From the NCBI GenBank assembly GCA_903904515.1, contig CAIVCR010000015.1, forward strand, positions 1 to 37,868: a stretch of DNA of 37,868 nt, given 5' to 3'. The notes beneath the pieces are model-generated. The model was given only the letters and a program-made list of their open reading frames with translations, was not told where the DNA came from and ran no database searches. Position 1 is the first letter of the stretch; every line of letters starts with the position of its first letter. The translations under genes and the position numbers were made by a program. Shown here one piece after another: positions 7,770-16,004 of this stretch. Source of the DNA: an uncultured Bacteroidia bacterium (GTDB lineage: Bacteria; Bacteroidota; Bacteroidia; Bacteroidales; Prolixibacteraceae).

Positions 7770-8231
7770 ATGATGAAAAAAAGTCGACTATTGATCCTGC
7801 TTTTTGTATTTTGTTTGATTTGTACAAGCACTTTTAGCCAGAATAAGGCGGGGATAATTGCACAAACAATTGATTATAAAACAGGGAACCCGGCAGACTG
7901 GCCAAATGATCAGGATGCAGTTATTGCTGCTCCAAAGAATCACAAGGTATTGCTAGAGAATGAGAATGTCAGAGTCTTGCAGGTTTCACTTAAGCCTGGT
8001 GAGGTGGAGCCACTTCATCATCACCGCTGGCACAGTGTTTTATACATCCAGAGTGCAGGTGATTTTATAGACCGTGATGGAAAAGGGAATGTTATTTTTG
8101 ACACCCGGCAACTTAAAACTCCGTTGAAATTTCCAATGACCATGTGGAAAGATGCCGAAGCCCCTCATTCTGTAGAAAACCTCAGTAAGACAATCACTTT
8201 AAGACTTATTCGTGTAGAGATGAAAAAGTAG
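7770..8231 (+). CDS. Exported single-domain cupin protein
   Basis: 153 residues; the signal peptide ends near CTSTFSQ. The body is a cupin barrel. LENENVRVLQVSLKPGEVEP leads into HHHRWHSVLY (metal-binding His cluster), and a second motif, DAEAPHSVEN, supplies another His. The ATG at 7770 is followed at once by a second ATG, and either could serve. It sits 17 nt behind the barrel-protein gene and is followed by a strong hairpin at 8249. Periplasmic cupins of this size bind a metal and may act as dioxygenases, isomerases or sugar binders; the reaction cannot be told from sequence. Confidence 0.82.
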   Translation: MMKKSRLLILLFVFCLICTSTFSQNKAGIIAQTIDYKTGNPADWPNDQDAVIAAPKNHKVLLENENVRVLQVSLKPGEVEPLHHHRWHSVLYIQSAGDFIDRDGKGNVIFDTRQLKTPLKFPMTMWKDAEAPHSVENLSKTITLRLIRVEMKK

Positions 8232-8248
8232 TAATCTCTCGTTTATAT

Positions 8249-8281
8249 AGCCCTGACAGGTTTTTGAAACCTGTCAGGGCT
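8249..8281. terminator. Strong bidirectional hairpin between convergent genes
   Basis: A perfect 15-bp stem (AGCCCTGACAGGTTT and its complement) with a 3-nt loop lies between the cupin stop (8231) and the stop of the minus-strand URO-D gene (8284). It probably terminates both transcripts. Confidence 0.8.
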
Positions 8282-8283
8282 CC

Positions 8284-9447
8284 TTACATTTTGATATTAA
8301 ATTCCCCTAAGTTCAAGGGGTATTGACCATATTCCCTGACCAGTTTGACGATAAAATCATAGGTCTGTCCTGAAACACCACTTGAAACGGAGTGGTCTGA
8401 CTGGAAAATAAATCCTCCTTGCTTTGCGGCATTTAACTTTTTAAGGGTTTCCCGCCTGATCAGCTCCAGATCGCCGGTTTCCCAAACCTGGATGTCATTA
8501 TTCCCGCAATAACCAATACTATTGCCATACTGTTTTTTAAGCCTGACAGCATCCATGTCTGCCTTTACTTCCAGCGGGTTATAGGCATCAAGGCCCATCT
8601 CAATAAAGTCTTCAAAGATCAGACTCACATTTCCGCACCCGTGATAAATGACAGGAAGGTTATGGTTGTGGCATTCCTCAATCATCGCCTTTACCCATGG
8701 TTTAAAATATTCGCGCCAATATTCGGGATCAAAAAGCATGGTTTGTTTAAAGGCAACATCGCCCCAGATTACCATTCCGTCGAGCAGACCGTCGGCTGCC
8801 GCAATTTGTGCCCGGGTACATTCAAGGTAAAACTGCCCGATTTTATTAATACAAGCGCCGAGTTCATCGGGATACATCCCCATCCAGAAAAGGGTGTTTT
8901 CCTGCCCGATCAGCCGGGTCAGACATTCTGAACATTCAATAATGCTACCGTAAACCGGGAAATCGGGATGGAGCGATTGAACGGTTTCAACCCATGGTGG
9001 AGAGTTTCGCTCAAATCCGTCACCCACACCCGCGATCTGATTGTCACCTGCTGCAAAATAGCGGCGGCGATCGTAGGGATCATCAAACTCAAAAGCCTGC
9101 AGTTTCTCAATGGAATCGACATCGAAGGTCATGAATTCAGGCATTTGAAAATCAAAGCGTTTGCGTAATGTCGCGCCAAATCCGGTTTTGACAACCACCT
9201 CAATCTCATTTTCGCGGATTGTCTCGAAGGGACGGATATGGGGATCCATGTTGGGTGTTGTAACGATCCAGTCAAGATCGTAATACCTGTAAGGCTCTGC
9301 GCTATCCGGCAAATCAAGCTCTTTGCGCCAGCGTTTAATAAAACTACCCCAGAAGAAATCGCTGATTGGAACCCGGTCGGGCTCTTCATGGCGTAAAGCC
9401 TTGTTCATACGTTCAAGTTTTGCAAGACAATTATCGGTTCTGTTCAT
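8284..9447 (-). CDS. URO-D-fold protein, methyltransferase-like (copy 1)
   Basis: A 387-residue cytoplasmic member of the uroporphyrinogen decarboxylase superfamily: RMNKALRHEEPDRVPISDFF at the start, GDVAFKQTMLFDPEYWREYF in the middle, then VIYHGCGNV and YNPLEVKADMD. The RQAGR-type signature of true heme-pathway decarboxylases is absent. His269-x-Cys271 and a distal Cys314 (GYCGNND) resemble the zinc-ligand pattern of corrinoid methyltransferases such as MtaA/MtbA. It is the last gene of the minus-strand 6-deoxysugar cluster, 12 nt after the mutarotase gene. A role in handling methyl groups of sugars is inference, and no corrinoid protein is encoded nearby. Confidence 0.85.
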   Translation of the reverse strand: MNRTDNCLAKLERMNKALRHEEPDRVPISDFFWGSFIKRWRKELDLPDSAEPYRYYDLDWIVTTPNMDPHIRPFETIRENEIEVVVKTGFGATLRKRFDFQMPEFMTFDVDSIEKLQAFEFDDPYDRRRYFAAGDNQIAGVGDGFERNSPPWVETVQSLHPDFPVYGSIIECSECLTRLIGQENTLFWMGMYPDELGACINKIGQFYLECTRAQIAAADGLLDGMVIWGDVAFKQTMLFDPEYWREYFKPWVKAMIEECHNHNLPVIYHGCGNVSLIFEDFIEMGLDAYNPLEVKADMDAVRLKKQYGNSIGYCGNNDIQVWETGDLELIRRETLKKLNAAKQGGFIFQSDHSVSSGVSGQTYDFIVKLVREYGQYPLNLGEFNIKM

Positions 9448-9459
9448 TTTATTTGGTTT

Positions 9460-9783
9460 TTAATCCAGATGAAAGACCTCCTCCATATTCGCCCACCACT
9501 CTCCGTCAGCGCGGGTATCACGCGGTTTTTGCATTGGCATCATCACATCCCACCATTCAAGCGTTTTCGGGTCGGCAGCCATCTTTGCCATATCGGCCGC
9601 AAAGTTCTCGCCGATATATTCCATATAGGCAAACAGGAGGCCATCCTTATGGTAGATCGAATAGTTCCTGATATTACATGCTGTGATCATTTCCAATACC
9701 TCGGGCCAGACGGCAGCATGGTACTTTTTGTATTTTTCAAATTGCTGCGGATCTACTCCGATAATTTGTCCGAATCGTTTCAT
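9460..9783 (-). CDS. rhaM: L-rhamnose mutarotase family protein (RhaM type)
   Basis: 107 residues, the typical family length. The family interconverts alpha and beta anomers of L-rhamnose; relatives act on L-fucose. Visible features are KYKKYHAAVWPEVL with the active-site His at position 22 as in E. coli RhaM, NIRNYSIYHKDGLLFAYMEY, and WWDVMMPMQ near the C-terminus. The gene lies between GH29 alpha-L-fucosidase (36 nt upstream) and URO-D copy 1 (12 nt downstream), so it is almost surely co-transcribed. With a fucosidase next door the natural sugar may be L-fucose; the sequence does not separate the two. Confidence 0.9.
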   Translation of the reverse strand: MKRFGQIIGVDPQQFEKYKKYHAAVWPEVLEMITACNIRNYSIYHKDGLLFAYMEYIGENFAADMAKMAADPKTLEWWDVMMPMQKPRDTRADGEWWANMEEVFHLD

Positions 9784-9819
9784 GTCAGATCGTTTTTATG
9801 CTGATTTTCGGTTAATTAT

Positions 9820-11097
9820 TCATTGTTTAATAATAAAATTCACAGGCTGAATATCCATTACACTTTTTGCTGTATGAACCTCTACAACGGTATCGACGGG
9901 ACGTAATGCCTCTTTGGGGAATTGGATGGTATAGGTTCCCCTTTGTTTTGTTAGCTTAACTGCTCCTCCACCATCGGCCAGAATGCATGAGGTTATTTCC
10001 ATTCCAAGGACGGGAAAAACAATTTTAGGACTTTCACTATTCCATTTCAAAATATGGAGAAAGATGGTGTTCTCTTTACGGGTACTCACGCCCCAATCTG
10101 CCGGTTTAAAAGGGCCGCCCCTGGTGTTGTAGATCGAATAGCCATATTTTTTAAGCCATTGCCCCATCTCTTTAAGCCGGGTCACCTGCAACGGTTCGAT
10201 CTGTCCGTCGGGCATTGGACCAACATTGAACAAAAGATTGCCATCTCCGCCTGCAGACCGGATCAGGCTGTGCAGACATTGCTCGAGCGATTTAACCTCA
10301 TCGTTTGGTTTCCATGCCCATTGATTGGCGATAGTCATGCAGGTTTCCCAGGGACGGTTGTTTTGAAATCCGCCAACCTCCTGTTCGGGGGTGTCAAAAT
10401 CACCCATTGCGCCGGTTCGGTTGTTAACGATAATGTCGGGTTGAACTTTCCGTATCTCATCAATTACCCCCTGACCGCGAACCGTATCAAATTCCATGGG
10501 GACATCATACCACATGACAAGTAATGGTCCATAATTTTTAAGAATTTCTACCGACTCATTTTTCAGGTATTCAGTATATCGGTCCAGGTTTGATGTTTCC
10601 CTGCGAACTGTTCCTCCCGGACTTGTCACAGGAAAATCGGGATGATGCCAGTCGCAGGTTGAATGATAAAAACCCAGCGCCATTCCCTGTTTCCTGCAGG
10701 CGTCGGCAAGTTCCTTCATTACATCACGTTTAAAGGGGGAGTGCATGATGTTGAAATCGGTGTATTTGGTATCCCACATGCAAAATCCATCGTGATGCTT
10801 AGAGGTAAACACGATATATTTCATTCCTGCATCTTTGGCAAGTTGAACCCACTCGTTGGCGTTGAAATTTACCGGATTAAACTGTTTGTAAAGGGTGTCA
10901 TATTCCGCAGTCGGTATTTCACGGCCTCGCGACCAGCCGATTTCAGTCCCTTTGAGACTGACCGGTCCCCAGTGGATAAACATCCCGAACCGGGCATCCA
11001 TCCACCATTTTAATTTCTCCTGTTTCGAACTATTCGATTCACAAAAAGCTGATGAGAGGATCATCAGACTGGTTAACATCAGTATTGATTTTTTCAT
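9820..11097 (-). CDS. GH29 alpha-L-fucosidase, exported
   Basis: Releases terminal alpha-L-fucose by a retaining mechanism. I chose the ATG at 11097 (425 residues, MKKSILMLTSLMILSSAF signal peptide) over a TTG three codons upstream. GH29 hallmarks: KWWMDARFGMFIHWGPVS, FTSKHHDGFCMWDTKYTDFN (substrate-binding His pair), GFYHSTCDWHHPDF, LLVMWYDVPM with the expected nucleophile Asp198, and GDFDTPEQEV, whose Glu239 fits the acid/base region of the GH29-A type. The C-terminal part (about 330-425) is a beta-sandwich-like domain. The start lies 9 nt after the URO-D copy 2 stop, so the genes are one operon. The nucleophile motif is WYDVP rather than the usual WFDG, a mild divergence. The mature enzyme is probably periplasmic. 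Confidence 0.93.
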   Translation of the reverse strand: MKKSILMLTSLMILSSAFCESNSSKQEKLKWWMDARFGMFIHWGPVSLKGTEIGWSRGREIPTAEYDTLYKQFNPVNFNANEWVQLAKDAGMKYIVFTSKHHDGFCMWDTKYTDFNIMHSPFKRDVMKELADACRKQGMALGFYHSTCDWHHPDFPVTSPGGTVRRETSNLDRYTEYLKNESVEILKNYGPLLVMWYDVPMEFDTVRGQGVIDEIRKVQPDIIVNNRTGAMGDFDTPEQEVGGFQNNRPWETCMTIANQWAWKPNDEVKSLEQCLHSLIRSAGGDGNLLFNVGPMPDGQIEPLQVTRLKEMGQWLKKYGYSIYNTRGGPFKPADWGVSTRKENTIFLHILKWNSESPKIVFPVLGMEITSCILADGGGAVKLTKQRGTYTIQFPKEALRPVDTVVEVHTAKSVMDIQPVNFIIKQ

Positions 11098-11106
11098 TTT
11101 TTGCAA

Positions 11107-12369
11107 TTAATACTTATTGAACTCCTTGATGGCATCGTACATGGCGATAATATTTTCAGGCGGAACATCGGGAAGAATATTGTGCACCGTGTTAAAAACA
11201 AAACCACCTCCCTTTGAAAAGATTTCAAGCCGTTCGAGCACCTGTTCGCGAATTTGTGCCGGTGAACCTGTATTGAGTGTCCCGACGGTTTCGATTCCAC
11301 CACCCCAGAAAGTACATTGCTGACCGAACTCTTTTTTCAAAAAATCGGGTTTCATCATATAGGCATTGGTTTGCACTGGGTTGAAAATCTCAATTCCGGC
11401 GTCAATCAGATCTGGCATAAGTAAGGATATTGAACCACAGGAGTGGATAAAGGTACGCATTTTGCTGTGTGATTTGACATAGTCACACAGGATTTTGTGG
11501 CGCGGTTTGAATAGCGTCCTGTAGGTATCGGCATCCATAAACGGGCCGGAACTCATCCCAAGATCGTCTCCAAACCGGATAATATCGACGATATCACCGA
11601 CTGCCTCACAAACTTTTTCGAGTGTTGCGAGGTGTCTTTTCATCAGTTCATCAAGCATCTTCTCAACATTATACGGATCGCACATCAGGTCCATCAGAAA
11701 ATTATCCATCCGGCGCAGAAATGTTCCCCATTCAAAGAGGTTGCATCCGCAAACTACGAGAAGTGCCTTGTCGGTACTTTGTCTAAGTTTTAGCGTGTTT
11801 TCGCGGAGCTTTTGCCAGAATCCGGAATCCCCGGCGTGATCCCAGGGACTATGTACATGACGCGCCCACATGATTCGTCCCATTTCCTGGTCAAGATTCT
11901 CGTAAGATGCAGGGTAACCGTCCACATAGGGGAAATAGGTCTGGTCGAAGAATGTGGCACCTACCGGCATCCTGGAAAGAATTCTCCTGCCATCATCGTC
12001 AAAGGTATGGTAGGAATCATCCGGCATAAGAATCGGATGAAACCACTCGGGGTAATAGGCTGCTGCTCCATTGACCATTGTGATCGGACGCCAGTCTGAT
12101 GGCTGGTCATTAAAGGTTCGTCCGATGTCGAGGACATCAACACCGAATTGATCAAGCAAAGTCATATCAGGCTGTGCCAGTTGCTGAACCACATCGTAAA
12201 TCAGAACGGGCAAATCTTCACGTCCCATATGCTTAATCAGATTACTGTATGCAATTCCCGAAATTCCGGAACTGGGCGTTGCACTCAGGTCAACCGGAAC
12301 TTTGTCGGGCTGTTGATGGTTTATTGCCGCAAGAACGCGTTCTCTTGATGACATTTTCAAATCAGACAT
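11107..12369 (-). CDS. URO-D-fold protein, methyltransferase-like (copy 2)
   Basis: 420 residues. The N-terminal SSRERVLAAINHQQPDKVPV is typical of the COG0407 branch. Other marks are DIIRFGDDLGMSSGPFMD, TFIHSCGSISLLMPDLIDAG and IEIFNPVQ. His309-x-Cys311 with a later Cys352 (QQCTFWGGGIET) parallels copy 1. The two copies differ widely in sequence, so they are old paralogs rather than a recent duplication. It is the first gene after the RhaT-type permease, behind a 136-nt gap with AT/GC tandem repeats, and 9 nt ahead of the GH29 gene. True uroporphyrinogen decarboxylase is unlikely; corrinoid-linked methyl transfer is inference. Confidence 0.85.
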   Translation of the reverse strand: MSDLKMSSRERVLAAINHQQPDKVPVDLSATPSSGISGIAYSNLIKHMGREDLPVLIYDVVQQLAQPDMTLLDQFGVDVLDIGRTFNDQPSDWRPITMVNGAAAYYPEWFHPILMPDDSYHTFDDDGRRILSRMPVGATFFDQTYFPYVDGYPASYENLDQEMGRIMWARHVHSPWDHAGDSGFWQKLRENTLKLRQSTDKALLVVCGCNLFEWGTFLRRMDNFLMDLMCDPYNVEKMLDELMKRHLATLEKVCEAVGDIVDIIRFGDDLGMSSGPFMDADTYRTLFKPRHKILCDYVKSHSKMRTFIHSCGSISLLMPDLIDAGIEIFNPVQTNAYMMKPDFLKKEFGQQCTFWGGGIETVGTLNTGSPAQIREQVLERLEIFSKGGGFVFNTVHNILPDVPPENIIAMYDAIKEFNKY

Positions 12370-12434
12370 GGTTTGATTTTTGAGTATAATTTAAAGAAAA
12401 CGGCAAAAGTTCCTCTGGTAACCGAAAATATAAA

Positions 12435-12502
12435 TTTTGCCCTTTGCATTTTGCCCTTTGCATTTTGCCTTTTGCCTTTTGCATTTTGCCTTTTGAATTT
12501 TT
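12435..12502. repeat. Tandem TTTTGCC/TTTGCAT repeats
   Basis: About seven imperfect units of TTTTGCC(C)TTTGCA run between rhaT and URO-D copy 2. The same vocabulary recurs in the hairpin at 15921-15956. This is a simple intergenic repeat, without the spacers that a CRISPR array would have. Confidence 0.6.
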
Positions 12503-12505
12503 TAT

Positions 12506-13549
12506 CTATTCCGAACCGCTAATGCCAATAATAAATGATGAGACAATAATGATCGCAAGCGAAAATGCCATAAGGATATAGACTTTTAGAGGTGCCCCTT
12601 TCCACTCTTTTCGGATCACGCCCCAGACTGTGGCAAATACAATTGTGAGCGCCATCAGGATTCCCCATGATGTAAAGGTGAAAGGACCCATTTTGCTTTT
12701 ACCCATTCCGTAAACGATGAATTGACCGAACCACAGGACCCCTGCAAGAAGTGCATATAAATAATTGGAGCTCAGTATTAAGGGAGATTTGGCATTCAGA
12801 TAATTCTTTAGTGACTTATTTTTGCTGCCCAGATAGAGACACCACACAATCGTTGTGATAAAGGTGCCTGAAAACAATACGATCAGTACAGGCATCATTG
12901 TAAACAGGGGATCGACACCTTGCTTTGCAGCCATCTCCGAGATTGGTAAACCCTGTTCAAATCCAAGCGACATTGCCGATCCGGTAATTCCAACCACCAG
13001 AGCCGCTATTAACCCTTTTATGAGGTTGAATTCACCTATGGTTTCCTCTTTTTTAAGCTGTGAAATGTGTTTGTCTTTCAAAATACCGGCCCAGGCAGAG
13101 AGGGCGATCCCCACTGTGGCTATAATCACGCCGGAAATTAATTGCATTCCACCCCGATTGTGCATCATCAGGTCCAGTCTTCCATCAATCATCGGTGGAA
13201 TTAGTGTTCCTATGGCTAACATAAGTCCCAAAGAGAGCGCATAACCCAGCGATAAACCAAGGTAGCGCAAGGCGAGACCAAAGGAGAGGTTTCCAATGCC
13301 GTAAACAGCTCCCAGCAGGAAAACTGACCAAACAGTTTTTGCGGAGGTGGCACCTATGATGGACAAATAGCCAGGGGCGAAAACCAGACAAGCGGCAAGG
13401 GGGAATAAAATATATGCCCCCAAACTGAAAATCATCCAGTAAGTTTCCCACTGCCAACCTTTGATTTTCCCGAAAGGTACGGCAAAACTGCCCGATGAAA
13501 AAGCTCCCAGTGCAATGAGGATTATACCAAAAAATAGTGCAGGATTCAT
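12506..13549 (-). CDS. rhaT: L-rhamnose-proton symporter (RhaT family)
   Basis: 347 residues with about ten hydrophobic helices. It opens with PALFFGIILIALGAFSSGSF and FAVPFGKIKGWQWETYWM, the characteristic start of RhaT, and continues with GAVYGIGNLSFGLALRYLG and YALSLGLMLAIGTL. Family members import L-rhamnose with a proton across the inner membrane. It heads the minus-strand cluster with URO-D, GH29 and RhaM genes. Given the fucosidase, the substrate might be L-fucose or a methylated 6-deoxyhexose rather than rhamnose itself. No rhamnose isomerase, kinase or aldolase gene is in the window. It is divergent from an AraC-type regulator 208 nt away. Confidence 0.9.
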   Translation of the reverse strand: MNPALFFGIILIALGAFSSGSFAVPFGKIKGWQWETYWMIFSLGAYILFPLAACLVFAPGYLSIIGATSAKTVWSVFLLGAVYGIGNLSFGLALRYLGLSLGYALSLGLMLAIGTLIPPMIDGRLDLMMHNRGGMQLISGVIIATVGIALSAWAGILKDKHISQLKKEETIGEFNLIKGLIAALVVGITGSAMSLGFEQGLPISEMAAKQGVDPLFTMMPVLIVLFSGTFITTIVWCLYLGSKNKSLKNYLNAKSPLILSSNYLYALLAGVLWFGQFIVYGMGKSKMGPFTFTSWGILMALTIVFATVWGVIRKEWKGAPLKVYILMAFSLAIIIVSSFIIGISGSE

Positions 13550-13625
13550 GCCGGTCGGGTTATGGGGTTATTGAATTTGCGTTAGTTTGTATCATGCTGT
13601 TAAAGGAACAATCTGAATGGTAATG

Positions 13626-13633
13626 CAAACTTA
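13626..13633 (-). promoter_or_regulatory. Putative -7 box of rhaT
   Basis: TAAGTTTG on the minus strand fits TAnnTTTG and lies about 75 nt before the rhaT ATG; no good -33 partner was found. A 7-bp inverted repeat (TCTGAAT at 13612-13618, ATTCAGA at 13662-13668) flanks it and could hold an operator. Confidence 0.35.
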
Positions 13634-13713
13634 TCGATCTCCATCATCTAAAGCTTGTACAATTCAGACAAATAATTGCACATTTAAGTGATTCGTTAAA
13701 CCCATTTATTTTT

Positions 13714-13721
13714 TAACTTTG
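13714..13721 (+). promoter_or_regulatory. Putative -7 box of the AraC-type regulator gene
   Basis: TAACTTTG fits TAnnTTTG, 36 nt ahead of the ATG at 13758. The -33 region (TTCG at 13692-13695, spacer 18) is weak. Confidence 0.4.
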
Positions 13722-13757
13722 GAAATTCCTTAATTCAACCTCCTCATTCAAAATTAT

Positions 13758-14618
13758 ATGGTTTCAGAGCAGATTGGTGAATCCTTAACTTTTCATCTCC
13801 GGAATTTGGCATTATTAAGTTTTGACCGGGATTCGGATTACGATGCTATAATAAGCCCTTTTACAAGGATATATTTGATCACCGAGGGATGTGGGTATCT
13901 GATTATCGGAAACCGGAAGATCGTTCTGGAGGCAGGCAACCTGTATCTTATTCCCGGATTCAGTTCATGCACATATCATTTTGGAGCGGGATTGTGCCAT
14001 TATTACATCCACTTCAGTATTGATCAACCCAATGGATTAAGTGCTTACAGCCTGTTTACAACCAACCATACCGCATTCTCAAGCGAATTAGACAAGTGCT
14101 TGTTCGAGCGAATTTTACAGATTAACCCTGACTTACAGTTACCACATCATCATCCCAATATTTATCAGAATAAGTTGTGGATGAATAAGAAAGTTGTGTA
14201 TAAGAGCGCAAGTCAGCATCTTGAAACGATAGGCATTTTAAAGCAGCTTTTTTCACGCTTTCTGGATCCGGTTCAAAGTCACACGATCTCCAGTTTACTC
14301 AAATATAATATTCAACCTATTTTACTTTATATTAATACCAATCTTGAACAGGATATAAGTATTGATCAGCTTGCAGGGATATCGTGTTTTTCGAAAGATC
14401 ATTTTTCTAAAATATTTAAATCGATTATTGGAATGGCACCCTGTGAGTTTATTATCCGGAAGCGCATTGAGAAAGCTCAGTTTCTGCTATTGACTACTGA
14501 TATGACACAGGATCAAATTATTGGCAAGACGAATTTTAAAAGTGATTCCTATTTCTGCCGGATTTTCAAGAAATATACCTCTTTTACCCCGGCGAACTAC
14601 AGGAAACTAAGGGGATGA
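13758..14618 (+). CDS. AraC-family transcriptional regulator
   Basis: 286 residues. The N-terminal half (about 10-150) is a cupin-like sensor domain with GCGYLIIGNRKIVLEAGNLY and LIPGFSS. The C-terminal hundred residues carry two helix-turn-helix motifs: QDISIDQLAGISCFSKDHFS and IGMAPCEFIIRKRIEKAQFL, then DQIIGKTNFKSDSYFCRIFK ending in SFTPANYRK. It is encoded divergently from rhaT with 208 nt between, the usual arrangement for a local regulator, so it probably senses a 6-deoxysugar and controls the rhaT/URO-D/GH29/RhaM genes. The ligand is inferred from neighbours only. Confidence 0.9.
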   Translation: MVSEQIGESLTFHLRNLALLSFDRDSDYDAIISPFTRIYLITEGCGYLIIGNRKIVLEAGNLYLIPGFSSCTYHFGAGLCHYYIHFSIDQPNGLSAYSLFTTNHTAFSSELDKCLFERILQINPDLQLPHHHPNIYQNKLWMNKKVVYKSASQHLETIGILKQLFSRFLDPVQSHTISSLLKYNIQPILLYINTNLEQDISIDQLAGISCFSKDHFSKIFKSIIGMAPCEFIIRKRIEKAQFLLLTTDMTQDQIIGKTNFKSDSYFCRIFKKYTSFTPANYRKLRG

Positions 14619-14639
14619 GCATGAACCTCCGGCTGGTTG

Positions 14640-14830
14640 GTGTTTCCTGGCGTCCCACTATTCACCGAGATAATTATTCTCCATCACATAAACCTGTAAA
14701 TATCTGCAACGCCATATGCGCTATGAAGTGCCGTCAGGCATCCGCCAGTTGGCGGAGGTAGTGAATATTTCAGAATTTGCGTCTCCGTCCCAGAGAGGAT
14801 GGAATATTTTCCGATTAGCCCGTTTCTTAT
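14640..14830. repeat. Composite palindromic repeat (REP-like)
   Basis: The 349-nt gap 14619-14967 contains GAAGTGCCGTCAGGCA, a nested TCCGCCAGTTGGCGGA hairpin (14741-14756), GAATATTTC, and CGTCCCAGAGAGGATGGAATATTTT (14789 onward, split here by description). Part of the last segment, AGGATGGAATATTTT, recurs on the minus strand near 21968-21982. This suggests a dispersed REP-like family. No gene is seen in the gap. Confidence 0.45.
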
Positions 14831-14906
14831 AAATTATTCTTTTTAATAAATACGATATTCTTTTTTAACCATTACAAATTGATGCCAATCAAACATAATA
14901 GGTCAA

Positions 14907-14914
14907 TAAATTTG
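14907..14914 (+). promoter_or_regulatory. Putative -7 box of the SPFH gene
   Basis: TAAATTTG fits TAnnTTTG and lies 53 nt before the ATG at 14968; no clear -33 box. Confidence 0.4.
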
Positions 14915-14967
14915 TACCTTTACACCTTCTTATTCTTTCGTAATATTTACCTCTAAATCAAAAGATT

Positions 14968-15864
14968 ATGTTAGTCATTTTAATTGGAATTGCCGTAATT
15001 GCATTTAGCTTTATCGTGGCAAAAACTGATTCTCCTCTCGTTGAATATCTTGGGACAATCAGAGTTGTCGGATTCTTAGTGGTTATTGTTGGTTTGGGTT
15101 TATCCTCTGTTAAGCAGATTGAGCCTGGGGATGTTGGGGTTCAAAAACTTTTTGGGAAAGTGAACACCTCAATTCTTGAAAGTGGTCTTAATGTGATTAA
15201 TCCGTTAGTAGAAGTTGTAACCTTCGATGTTCGGACACAGAATTACACGATGTCGGGAGTCCATGATGAAGGAGACAAAGCGGGTGATGATGCAATTCGT
15301 GTACTTTCCGCTGATGGACTGGAAGTTATCATTGATCTGACCGTACTTTATAAAGTGCTTCCCAATGAGGCTCCACGAATTCTAAAGGAGATAGGGACCG
15401 ACTACCGCAATACAATTGTTCGTCCGATTTGCAGGACGAAAATCCGTGACAATGCCGTTTATTATGATGCCGTTGCGTTGTATTCAACAAAGCGTGATGA
15501 ATTCCAGGCAAGGATATTTAAAACGATAGAGACGGACTTTAAAAGCAGGGGATTAATCCTTGAACAGCTTTTGGTACGGAATATAACCCTCCCGGCTTCC
15601 GTAAAAACCACGATTGAATCGAAGATTAATGCGGAACAGGATGCGCAGAAAATGACTTTTGTTCTTCAGAAGGAGAAACAGGAGGCTGAGCGTAAACGGG
15701 TTGAGGCGCAGGGAATTGCCGATTATCAGAAGATACTGAGTACCGGCCTTAGCGATAAGCAGTTACAGTATGAGATGATTAAGGCTATTGCCACCTCGCC
15801 AAATGCCAAATTGATTATTATGGACAGTAAAAAGGGGGCGCCGATTATTGTTGACGGAAAGTAA
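14968..15864 (+). CDS. SPFH/Band 7 membrane protein (prohibitin-like)
   Basis: 298 residues. Two hydrophobic stretches at the N-terminus (about 1-20 and 30-48) anchor it. The SPFH domain follows (about 50-225): VKQIEPGDVGVQKLFGKV, SGLNVINPLVEVVTFDVRTQ, LSADGLEVIIDLTVLYKVLP, RTKIRDNAVYYDAVALYSTK and GLILEQLLVRNITLPASVK. A charged helical segment (EQDAQKMTFVLQKEKQEAER) and a C-terminal stretch close the protein. Prohibitin-like proteins assemble into ring oligomers at the membrane and often modulate FtsH-type proteases; no partner gene is adjacent here. It appears to be monocistronic, with a terminator-like hairpin after it. Confidence 0.9.
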   Translation: MLVILIGIAVIAFSFIVAKTDSPLVEYLGTIRVVGFLVVIVGLGLSSVKQIEPGDVGVQKLFGKVNTSILESGLNVINPLVEVVTFDVRTQNYTMSGVHDEGDKAGDDAIRVLSADGLEVIIDLTVLYKVLPNEAPRILKEIGTDYRNTIVRPICRTKIRDNAVYYDAVALYSTKRDEFQARIFKTIETDFKSRGLILEQLLVRNITLPASVKTTIESKINAEQDAQKMTFVLQKEKQEAERKRVEAQGIADYQKILSTGLSDKQLQYEMIKAIATSPNAKLIIMDSKKGAPIIVDGK

Positions 15865-15920
15865 GAAGTTAAGAGTTATAAATTATGAGTTATAAGTTAT
15901 AAATGAGAAGTGCAGAGCTG

Positions 15921-15956
15921 AAAGTGCAAAGTGCAAATTTTTGCATTTTGCACTTT
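15921..15956 (+). terminator. Terminator hairpin after the SPFH gene
   Basis: A 17-bp stem (arms 15921-15937 and 15940-15956) with a 2-nt turn. The one imperfect pair is G.U on the + strand but C.A on the other, so it favours rightward transcripts. T-rich sequence follows. It also lies downstream of the convergent CBM9-like gene. Confidence 0.6.
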
Positions 15957-16004
15957 GCTTTTTACATTTTACCTTTCTTGATTAAATCACATCTAAAATA
16001 CTTG

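Noticed and set aside
8641..8931. Plus-strand open frame opposite URO-D copy 1
   Set aside because: It lies wholly inside a well-supported gene on the other strand and has no recognisable domain.
10054..10524. 156-codon plus-strand frame opposite the GH29 gene
   Set aside because: GH29 motifs lie on the other strand across the same bases, and this frame has no family features.
8284..12369. Heme biosynthesis (hemE) for the two URO-D-fold genes
   Set aside because: Neither protein has the N-terminal RQAGR-type signature, both carry a His-x-Cys pattern, and the context is sugar catabolism.
12435..12502. Regular short repeats that might suggest a CRISPR array
   Set aside because: Units are about 7-14 nt with no unique spacers and no cas genes nearby.
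12855..13244. 129-codon plus-strand frame opposite rhaT
   Set aside because: It is the complement of transmembrane codons in a clear RhaT gene.
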